A stretch of 26,532 nucleotides of DNA from Gelatoporia subvermispora B. Lineage: Eukaryota > Basidiomycota > Agaricomycetes > Polyporales > Gelatoporiaceae. Under the pieces are notes generated by a model. It was not told the origin of the DNA and did not search any database. It saw only the letters and a program-made list of their open reading frames with translations. Positions within the stretch are counted from its first letter, which is position 1, and every line of letters begins with the position of its first letter. Of this stretch, positions 18,426-26,532 are shown piece after piece. The translations under genes were made by a program, and so were the position numbers. The stretch spans positions 1-26,532 of the forward strand of contig KB445803.1 of the NCBI GenBank assembly GCA_000320605.2, read 5' to 3'.

Positions 18426-19999
18426 TCACGAACCAGAACGGCGAGTATATACAACGGTCGCCCTGTATGGATATAACTGAAGCGAGAAAGATGTTAATCG
18501 AATCTCAAGAGCGACCTCCCTTGGTAATGCCTCGACGGCTGCTTCTGTCGTCTCTAATATCTGCTCATCGGAGGAAAGGGATCTATTGATGCCATTGTCA
18601 GTGGAGACCATACTTGACATGGTGAACCTCTCCGTCCATTCCGGTGAATGCGACTTTGAGTCAACGATAATGCGTATGTTGTCGGCGTTGAAAGCATGCC
18701 TCGTAGTCAAGCATACAGAGATGGTCCTTAGTGTAGCGAAGTTGACCGCCGCGACGCCGCTGTCCAAGGCGGTGAACAGGGCTTCCAACGTATGCAGACA
18801 AGGCGGGGAATGGCCGCACGCGTAGGCGATCTCTATAGCTGTAACGCGACCAGCAGGGCTGCGGGAGAGCAGGCTGAGCGTCACGCGCGAGACTGCTTCA
18901 GAGCTACAAGAGAGGCCGAGTGCCGCGAATTGCAGTCGCTTGAGTCGTCCTAGGCTCGTAGAGAGTAACGCAGCAGGAGGGATGAATAACTCTTGTAGGG
19001 CTCGCTGCGGATCTCTGGCGAGGGATCCGGCGCGGATGTCCTCGAGGGTGTCGGACAGCGACGGAGCCGTGAGCAGCTTCCAGGAAGGGTGCGACTCGCC
19101 AAACGCGCAATTATTGATCTGGATGGCAGATGGCAAGTGAGTGACGCACAGCGAGCTCGGAGAGAAGCAATGACGTACGCTGAGCTCCTTGAGGCGCAGA
19201 TCGCGAGCGAAATAGACGCCCTCGAGGCTGTAGCTTCGGCTGGCATCTACAGTGACACGCCACAGGATTAATGTGGACAGATTGGGAAGGGCGCAAACAG
19301 TCCGAGCAAAGTCGGAGAACGTCGAGAAGTGAATGTCCTCCAGCGTCAATGTGGTGACCGACTTGAGCTGAGAAAGTGCGGATCTCGTCTGGGAGCGCAA
19401 CAAGAGCCTTCCATGTGATATTTCCATGGATTGAAGACGCTGACTCTTCGTGTGATATGTTGATATACACGATGGTAGCTCAGCGCTCCGAATTCTAGCT
19501 GTGGAAAAGAAGTATCCACCCGTGGGATCAGACAATATATCATCCAGCCTGTCCATATGTGTCCGTTTCTCGATAATCTCGCGCACAATGTCGCGCAAGG
19601 TCTTGCAGGTGCACCCGGTTGCGAGTAGAGCGCGACCATCATTGGCAATCTCCAGGATATTCCACCAGAGCTCGACCGGCAGGCCTCTGACTGCAGGCGA
19701 ATGGATGGGAGCACTTCAACCACATCAGCAGGCAACTCGTGCAAAAAAGCCTATTAGTGTGCGTACTTGCCATCGGAATCCTCGTCTGATTTGTACTCCT
19801 CCCTCTCGTCCGACCCGTACTCTTCACTCTCGACCGACCCGTGACCCTCGCCCTCGTCCGACCCGTAATCATCGCCGTCGTCCGACCCGCGATGCTCACC
19901 TTCATCCAACTCGTAATGCTCACTCTCGCCCGACCCATAATACCCACTCTCGTCTGAGTGAGGTATCGATGCACTGCACAAATCCACCGTAGTCGCCAT
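18426..19999 (-). CDS. F-box protein with N-terminal acidic octapeptide repeat, copy C (intact)
   Basis: Model: exon 1 19999-19767, a 53-nt intron (19766-19714, GTACGC...TTGAAG, with CTGAT as a likely branch site), exon 2 19713-18426, giving 506 aa. Residues 15-78 are eight units of an acidic octapeptide of the type S-D-E-x-E-x-Y-G. Residues about 86-125 form the F-box (GLPVELWWNILEIAND, ATGCTCKTLRDIV), the element that binds Skp1 in SCF ubiquitin ligases. The rest carries irregular leucine-rich segments (FSTFSDFARTVCALPNLSTL, LRLKELSVRHCF, LGRLKRLQF) likely to form the substrate-recognition part. It is the only one of four copies without a frame break. The start matches the conserved MATT/MATI/MSTT/MSTA start of all copies. 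An alternative upstream ATG at 20086 is not shared by all copies. Confidence 0.8.
19766..19957 (-). repeat. 24-bp coding minisatellite in exon 1 of F-box copy C
   Basis: Eight imperfect 24-base units encode consecutive octapeptides such as SDDGDDYG, SDEGEGHG, SVESEEYG and SDEREEYK. On the plus strand the repeated core is CTCGTCCGACCCGTA. The last unit runs into the splice donor. Copy B has about five units, copy D about three and copy A only a degenerate remnant, so unit number has changed between paralogues while the frame was kept. Confidence 0.8.
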
Positions 20000-20620
20000 A
20001 GAGGGTATGGATGTTCTTGTCCGAGGAGGAGGAGGATGATGATCAGAGGTCTGTGGAAGGGCAAGTCCGCTTGCACCACGATACAAATGAACCTGACTTT
20101 ATGCGTTCGGAGTGTCTTCCATGAATGCCGTACGGGCATTGCCTGCGTGCCAACACCTTGGACCTCAGATGCCGCATCGCACGAGCTTTGAGCTTAATGA
20201 GACACATCCCGAATCCACGAGGCATCTGAGCATCTGTACCATCAGGTATTATCCCTATTTCACAATCGGCGTCTCAAGTTGATTGTCCTGAACAGCTGTT
20301 GATACATCGATCATCCTCAGTATTCACGCATATAGTCACGGAATACACAGGAAGATATATAGAGGTTGAACACGGTAGCTCATGCGAGAACCTCGTGGTT
20401 GCCTCGTTGCCAGAAGATTCTGGGAACCCGAACACGTGTTGAACAGCTCAGTCTGGTCCAGACTCCAAACTATTACAGCCCATCGATGTCGAGGCTCTAC
20501 ATACCTGTGAGAAAATAATCCGAAGCCCTCATTTCCGTTCCATCCACTGTCACTTGCGGGCGGTGCATAATCATATGGGGCTCAATGTGATCCCGCTGTG
20601 AGTCGAGCGGATATTGTGAC
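20000..20620 (-). repeat. Duplicated 5' flank of F-box copy C
   Basis: This is homologous to the flanks of copies B and D. In the gene direction it has a strong donor CAG/GTATGT at 20504, a GATATATAGA box (20354-20362), a weaker donor GC/GTGAAT at 20327, and a 60-codon ATG frame at 20225-20043 (MPRGFGMCLIKLK). Upstream of the first donor the frame reads TVDGTEMRASDYFLT and is preceded by a possible 55-nt intron, GTACTATG...CTTGCAG, near 20628-20682. These features are consistent with upstream exons, coding or untranslated, on the same strand as the F-box gene. Confidence 0.5.
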
Positions 20621-23516
20621 GAACAGCAGCCTGCAAGAGCACGCGAGTCATTGCGGAGAGCAGAGTCCAGCTGACATAGTACTTTGGCAGGCGGTGCAGT
20701 AGAGATCGAGGTTTTCGGGCTGCGACTTGAAGACCAGGACAGGTGATCGAGAAGGGCCGATGCCAGTCCAAGATGCGTTGCTGCATCCACAACGGAGCAC
20801 AGCTCGCGGTGAGGAAGAGCTGTGATAGAATCTGCGACAGACAGGTTGGACCGATGATGCGGGGTGTTATCTGGGACAATCAATGCGATGTGGGCATACC
20901 GATGAAGGAAACTATCACATGCAGGCAAGCATGGTGTGGCGATGTTGTATCAGCATCTGCGCATGTAAGCCCTGCTGTCTCCATGCTGCTGCTCGTCGCA
21001 TTCAGCCAATATCACGTCAGAACGGGGCTGGTGGCGGAGGCGTTGTACGAGGACGTGGTACTGCTGATGCGGGACGAGTGCGGGCGGGGGGGTTCAGCAC
21101 CTCAGAGGAAAAGCGCAATGGGCAACTCAAAGAGACGGAATGCTCAGAGAAGAGCGGTGAGAGCCGAGACCGTCGCCTGACCATGAATCGCGATCGGGCG
21201 CTCAAATGCGACATGGCGCGCAAACCACGCAGCGAAGAGGCGCACACCAGACACCACCCTACGGTTGCTATCCAAGCTACAATCCTCCGGTCCATGCATT
21301 CTTCTACCATTTGCTCTGCCTGACCTCGGATCTCTGCCTCGCTATGCACGTCAGAAGCCATCCAGTCATCGAGAATTCGACTTAGTGTTCGAACAGCCTG
21401 CCCTAGACGCGTCCACCTCTGAAGGCGACTCGTGCAGCTCACGTCTGCCGCAAAATTCGGTCAACAAGACAAGGAGAAGACCTGGGCTGCGTAAGATTCG
21501 CATGGAGCACTCCGAGGGCGATCAGGCCTACAGATCCCGTTCGATCGTTTGCATGCGATCGCGATCCGCCTCAGGACGCATATCTGGCGCCCGAATGTTC
21601 GCGCAATACCGTTCGAAGATCGCCCTTGCTCAGAGAGCCCAAGGGCCCTGCACTCCGGAACGTAGAAGCCGTGGCACCCGATGCCATGTGAGTATGTTGT
21701 CTTCACTGGATATCCGTGAGCAAGGTTCTGAGTTACTCTTCTGGTGCTGAACGGCGGTGTAGGTGCTGGAGCATCGGTCGCGACTCAGACTTCTCGTGCT
21801 TCGGAGGAGGTTAATGAGGTAGTGCTGAATCTTCGTCTAGTATGTGCAGTCGTATGTTCCGTCTCCCATTCTTGCTCTGCAAGTGCACCCAAATTGCGTA
21901 TTTCGTCTGGTGGCCAGCACACATTTTGGTTTAGACGTCCCCCGATCAGCAGGCCGTTACCACTATCTCACCGTGGAACACCGTCCACGACTCGGTGCAC
22001 TGGGAAATGTCAAGGTCAGGCAAAGATTGTGCATGACATGAGCCGGCTCCCAGATGGAGAGGGCTTGGACAAGTTGTAAATCGGCTTCGACCTGTACGTA
22101 CCTTGCTGCTTGTGGAGCCCGCGCCTGACTCATGACAAGGCCGCAATCAACATGCTCCTTTCTGTATAGTTCGCGCGTTTCTCTCCAGATGAACAGAGAT
22201 CCGTCGTATCGTGCAGAAGGTATGTTCCCCTGCTCTCTGTTTTTGGTCTGCCATGGACACACTCAGACTGTTCGCAGGTAATGTGCAGTGTCTGCGCCTG
22301 AGAATGAGCTCTTTGTACGCAGAAGTTGGGCCGACGGCAATCGAGGTTCCTTGACGGTTTCTGAACTTCTATCTCGGTTCTCAAGAACCACATGCATTCA
22401 GCTTCAAGGCGCGCGAGGAAAACATCGTGTAGCCCCGCCGCGGGTTTGACAGCGTCCGGGTGCACCTTGCCCTCACCAGGGACAAAAGATACATATACTT
22501 CTTTAAGGTCCCGGGTCACCGCGAATACGTCGAGTACATTAACATGATGCGGTACGAGACCAATCGTGGACCGAGTCTTTTGGTGAGTTGTAATTTCAGC
22601 CCTGCACACCGGTCATCCAGGCCTTTAAGTCTTTCGATACCCGGCACTTATGTCACAAAACCATTCGAGACGCATGATCGCGTAAATCATCCGTTCGAAC
22701 AAGTCTCTACAGATGAGGCTCTACCCGTGATGAAGACACCTTCACTATCACGCTCTTGTCATCTTTCTCACCGCATTCCTTCGTACAGTCATATCCTGTT
22801 TTCAGTCCGCGTCGAGCAAGTTCAGCTCAAGGTAGACATTCAGCAGGACGAACACGCTCGCGTTGAACGCACATCCATGTCTGTTGTATACCAACGCCCC
22901 CGATATCCAAACAACATCGCACAAGGCATTCTGAATGTGTACATGTACCCGCCGTAATGCACATTGATCCCCCCCCGAATAGACTGGCCACCATCGTCGC
23001 TTGCAGAAGGTATGTCGCCTTCTTCTTCCTTGTCTGTCGCTTTCGGTTCTTGCTACTCACATAGGCTGAGCGTTGGAATTTAGCGATGTGTTTGCTCAAG
23101 AATACGCTCACGTGTTCGCAGCGGTCGCTCTGACGCTATCGTGTTCATGCCAGCTCTCTTCGCTTGTATGCCATGATCAGCTCGCGATTGGTGCGGATAC
23201 GACAAGTGAGGTACGTGTACGTATCGTATACTCAGTCAACATCTGGCATGACAGTCATCGGGAGGAAACAAAGCAAATTGATAGCTAATTAGCTGTAGTC
23301 CGTAAATACGCGTGTATGAACATCGAAGTTGACTGGAAATGCAGCTCGATGCGTCTTGTGAGTGAGAATTGGAAATCTATTTGGATGAGGCCAAGTATGC
23401 TGCGAATGAATGGAGCGTTGTACGCATGAGATGTGGAGGCTGGAGATAAGAGGCGAAAGAAGGGTGTTCATCGGTGCGCAGAGAACTAGGAATCATATTT
23501 GCTCGGAAGTTCAAAA
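20621..23516. other. C-D spacer: mosaic of duplicated segments
   Basis: Bases 20621-21000 continue the C 5' flank with homology to 25860-26045. Bases 21090-21880 are the partner of 16560-17320. Bases 22170-22330 and 22980-23100 share the GCAGAAGGTATGT splice-like element with 10028, so that element occurs three times. Bases 22680-23420 are the partner of 9700-10350. A minus-strand open frame at 22130-22609 contains LDVFAVTRDLKEVYVSFVPG, which faintly recalls a beta-propeller blade, but it begins only at GTG and has no supporting context. I call no gene here. Confidence 0.45.
22680..23420 (+). repeat. Dispersed duplication, copy 2 (partner at 9700-10350)
   Basis: This is the diverged partner of the segment described at 9700-10350. 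The intron-like element here is GTATGTCGCC...CTACTCACATAG (23010-23064, 55 nt). Compared with the partner it carries an extra block around 22823-22840 and a poly-C run (CCCCCCCC near 22968). No open product is preserved. Confidence 0.55.
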
Positions 23517-24128
23517 GACAACGGTCCCTTCTACAAGATGATATCAGCCATGTTAAAATGTACGACGGTACATCACAAACCCTAACGACGTGTGTATGCA
23601 ACAGTTGCTATGTATGATTGCACCAAAAAAAGCCAAATCGAATGAGAAGAGTGACGGCTCGTGGGCAGGCCTCAACAGCTGCTTCAACCGCCTTCACCAT
23701 TGGAAGAAAGGGCTATAGAAGACCACACTTAACATGGAGAATTTCTCCGTCCCTTCACAATGCGTATGATGTTGTCGACATTGAATGCATGCTTCGTCGA
23801 CAACGGTCCCTTCTACAAGATGATATCAGCCCCTGTCGAAATGTACGACGGTATATCACAAACCCGAACGAGGTGTGTATACAACAGTTGCTATGTATGA
23901 TTGCACCAAATAAAAGCCAAATCGAATGAAAAGAGTGACGGCTCGTGGGCAAGCCTGAACAGCTGCTTCAACCGCCCTCACCATTTGCTTACTGGAAGAA
24001 AGGGTTTCATCGAGCCTTGTGCCGTAGAAGACCATACTTGACATGGTGAATTTCTCCATCCATTCCTTTGAATGCGACCGTGACTCCACCACAATGCGTA
24101 TGTTGTCGACGTTGAATGCATGCTTCGT
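23517..24128. repeat. Tandem duplication of the 3' end of F-box copy D
   Basis: Copy 1 (23517-23797) and copy 2 (23799-24128) are adjacent direct repeats. Both begin GACAACGGTCCCTTCTACAA and end GAATGCATGCTTCGT. Identity is high, well above that between paralogues A-D, so the duplication is recent. Copy 1 has internal losses (about 25 bases after CACCATT and about 23 bases after CTCCGTCC). Copy 2 contains the stop and last 90 codons or so of gene D. Copy 1 is therefore a detached, broken C-terminal fragment. Confidence 0.85.
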
Positions 24129-25306
24129 CCTCAAGCGTAAGGAGATGATCCGGAGGGCAACACCGTTGTCCAAGGTGGTGAAAAGAGCGTCCCATGTGTC
24201 CAGACAAGGTGGGTCATGCTCACACACGAATTCGATCTCTATAGCTGTAAGGCGACCGGCAGGGCTGCAAGAGAGCATGCTAAGAACCATGGCACAGACC
24301 GCCTCCGAGCTACAGCAGAGGCCCTGTGACTCGAATTCCAGTCGCTTGAGTCGTCCTAGGCTCTCAGAGAGTAATGCCGCAGGAGGGATGGATGGCTGTC
24401 GTAGGACCGGCTCCGGATCGCCGTGGTGGGAGTTGGCTTTGATCGTCTCGAGAGAGTCGGACAGCGCAGGAGCCGTGAGCAGCTTCCAGATCGGGTGCGA
24501 CTCACCAAATGCGCAGTCCTCGATCTGGCAGGCAGATGGCGAGTGAGTGACGCACAGCGAGCTCTGCGAGAAGCAATGACGTACGTAGAGCGACTTGAGG
24601 CGCAGATCGCGAGCGAAATAGACGCCCGCGAGGCTGTAGCTCCGGCTGTCATCCATGGTGACACGCTCCAGCACTAATATGGAAAGATTGGGAAGGGCGC
24701 AGACAGTCCGAGCAAAGTCGGAGAACGACAATAAATGAGTTTGAGACAGAGTAAACTCGAAAATCGACTTGAGCCGAGCAAGTGCGGATTTCGTCTGGGA
24801 GCGCAACAAGAGCCTTCCATCACAAACCGTCATTGTTCGAGGCGTCCATTCGTTGCGTCATATCTTGATATCAACGATGGTAACTCGGCGCTCTGGATGG
24901 ATGCAAACTCTGGACATGAAATAACCACCCGTGGGATCCGACAGTAGATCATCCATACTGGTCATTTCTGTCCGTTTTTTGATAATCTCGCGCACGATGT
25001 CATGCAAGGTCTTGCAGGTACAGCCGATTGCGAGTAGAGCGCGACCATCATTCGTAATCTCCAGGATGTTCCACCAGAGCTCGAGTGGAAGCCCTCCGAC
25101 CGGTGAAGGTGAACTTCAACCATGTCAGCAGGTGACTCGTACAAACAAGCTTATTAGTGTACGCACTATTCATCGTATGCGTCGTGCAGCCAATGCTTCT
25201 CATTCTCGTCCCTATCATACTCCTCACTCTCATCCAACCCGGACCCCCCGTTTTGCCGTTTCGAACGGGTCATCGACATAGTGCACGAATGAAATGTAGT
25301 CGACAT
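23856..25306 (-). pseudogene. F-box protein gene, copy D (in-frame stop)
   Basis: ATG 25306 (MSTTFHSCTMS) opens exon 1 (25306-25167) with about three octapeptide units. A 53-nt intron (25166-25114) with a perfect CTGAC branch box follows. Exon 2 begins SPSPVGGLPLELWWNILEITND and continues with the F-box. The frame meets TGA at 24860-24858, just after the SDPTGGYF segment. No acceptor downstream restores the frame, because the AG present in copies A and C at this spot is lost. Beyond it the same frame is open for about 326 codons to 23856, including FARTVCALPNLSILVL and GRLKRLEF, and ends VVYTPRSGL. The long intact distal frame suggests recent inactivation, use of an unusual splice site, or a sequencing error at one base. 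Confidence 0.65.
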
Positions 25307-26045
25307 AGGGGGTGTGGATGTTCTTGTTAAGATATGTAGAAGGAGAGGTTCACTTGCACCACGATACAAGGGATCCTGGCTTTATGGGGCACGGTGTCTC
25401 CAAAGAACTCGGTGCACGCATTGTCTGTGTCCCAACACCGTGGGCCTCAGATGCCGCATAGCACGAACCTTGAGCTTAATGAGACACATTCTGAATCCAC
25501 GAGGCATCTGAGCGTCTGGCTCATCAGGTATCATCCCCAGTTCCCGAACGGCCTCTCAATTTGATTGTCTTGAACAGCTTTTGGTGTATCAGTCATGTTT
25601 AGTACTCACGCATGTAGGCATGGAATACGCAGGAAAATATATTGAGGTTTAACACGATGGCTCGTGCGGGAACCACGTGGTTGCCTCGTTGCCACAAGAT
25701 ACTCGGGATCCAAACACGTGTTGAACAACTTCCGGTATCGCGGCCCCTTGAATGAGGTCCAGGCTATCACATCCCATCGATGCTGAGGCTCTACATACCT
25801 GTTAGAAGTTGTCCCGATGCCATTATTGGTTTCCGTTCCGTCCATTGTCATCTACGGGCAGTGCATGATCTGATTTGGGCTCAGCGTGATTCCGCCGCGA
25901 ATAGAGCAGACAGGCCTGAGCACATGGGTCAATGCGGAGAGCAAAATCCAGCGCGCGTGGTACTCACGCGGGCGGCACAGTGAAGATCGAGGTTATCGGG
26001 CGGCGGGTTGAAGACCAAGAAGGAGAATGGAGAAGGGTCCACGTC
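25307..26045 (-). repeat. Duplicated 5' flank of F-box copy D
   Basis: This is homologous to the B and C flanks up to about 26045. It contains donors CAG/GTATGT at 25798 and GC/GTGAGT at 25609, 189 bases apart (190 in B, 177 in C). Between them a frame reads WTSFKGPRYRKLFNTCLDPEY and stays open to the second donor. Distal to the first donor is a candidate 52-nt intron (GTGAGTACC...GTGCTCAG) near 25917-25968. The basic ATG frame starts at 25507 (MPRGFRMCLIKLKVRAMRHL) and ends after 41 codons. Confidence 0.55.
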
Positions 26046-26532
26046 GGTTCATCAGGAAAGTGTCCAGTTGGTCTGACACGTCTTAAAGGTCTGGAACAGA
26101 CATATTCAGACAACAAGTGGACCAGACACTGTTGTCTGAATCCATCAGGTTCATTTCTGAATCAGACGGTCAATGTCTTATTCAGACAAACTCAGACACC
26201 ATCCAGACACCTCTCAGGCTGTCGTCAGAATGTCGACAAAATTCAAATATATTATGACTACTGTAATGGTAAATACAGCTGTAACCGTCACACTTGTGAA
26301 GAGGCTGGCATAGTGTCTGAATTGACCGGTACGGGTACATGGGGAATTTGGACGATGCATACCTCGTGAATGCAGATCCTATTGAGAGGGAGTGGGATGG
26401 TGACGGCCGGGTGATATCACACAAGCTGCACCAGGAAGTATAAGATTGGGCTCTGGTTCGGCAAGAGAGGCAGGGGAAGAAGTAATAAAGGCATAGAAAG
26501 TGTTGAGGACGACTCACGGGCAGTGGATTTCG
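26046..26532. other. TCAGACA-rich non-repeat-family end of window
   Basis: Homology to the C flank stops near 26045. From about 26070 to 26240 the hexamer CAGACA or its complement TGTCTG recurs many times. An 11-bp perfect inverted repeat (ATTCAGACAAC at 26104-26114, GTTGTCTGAAT at 26131-26141) surrounds a 16-base loop that itself contains CAGACA. No coding sequence is recognisable. The rest to 26532 shows nothing I can name. Confidence 0.5.

Noticed and set aside
18950..19246. Minus-strand frames overlapping exon 2 of F-box copy C (for example 98 codons here and similar ones in D)
   Set aside because: They are frame-shifted shadows of the F-box coding sequence and recur in D only because the underlying DNA is duplicated.
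19686..19694. Alternative F-box intron acceptors TGCAG or TCAG close to the GLPVELWW segment
   Set aside because: They would create stop codons at the exon junction in copies B and D and do not exist in copy A, whereas the TTGAAG acceptor works in phase in all four.
21017..21442. 141-codon minus-strand frame in the C-D spacer, with partial similarity to 16509-16757
   Set aside because: The similarity reflects the duplicated DNA. The frame starts only at GTG, and the corresponding frame in the other copy differs in reading and length, so coding status is unsupported.
26070..26240. CRISPR-like array of TCAGACA words
   Set aside because: The words are short, occur in both orientations and are irregularly spaced, and the window is eukaryotic. 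Chance clustering, a transposon end or a binding-site cluster are better explanations.

Overview
The window is a chromosome end from a filamentous basidiomycete, most likely an Agaricomycete of the Polyporales type. The reasons are a left-hand CCCTAA (TTAGGG) array at bases 1-120, GC-rich coding sequence with C/G third positions, and genes whose introns are mostly 45-77 nt with GTRNGT donors. The organism assignment is inferred; no marker gene is present. All gene models below were built by hand from reading frames and splice signals. Nothing was searched against a database.

Bases 1-8.8 kb are telomere followed by ordinary conserved genes. A three-exon C2-domain protein (+) starts about 0.7 kb from the telomere. 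It is tail-to-tail with a 731-residue Ser/Pro-rich, probably disordered protein (-). Next come a possible two-exon 53-residue single-pass membrane protein (-) and a four-exon TMEM19/DUF92 membrane protein (-) that can be reconstructed completely.

From about 9.7 kb to 26.05 kb the sequence is a subtelomeric family of diverged duplications. Four minus-strand F-box genes lie in the same orientation at about 10.5-12.0 (A), 13.9-15.3 (B), 18.4-20.0 (C) and 23.9-25.3 kb (D). Each has an acidic first exon built from an octapeptide repeat, an intron of exactly 53 nt, then an F-box and a leucine-rich C-terminal part. Only C is fully open (506 aa). A has a frameshift, B two deletions that shift the frame, and D an in-frame stop plus a tandem duplication of its 3' end. 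The 5' flanks (about 0.5-0.9 kb) are also duplicated and keep splice-like donors and a short basic reading frame. The spacers hold further duplicated debris with intron-like segments: B with C, and A with D.

The last 0.5 kb leaves the repeat family and enters a TCAGACA-rich stretch with an 11-bp inverted repeat. The genes do not form an evident pathway. The window contrasts a conserved chromosome arm with a fast-evolving F-box array next to a telomere-proximal block.
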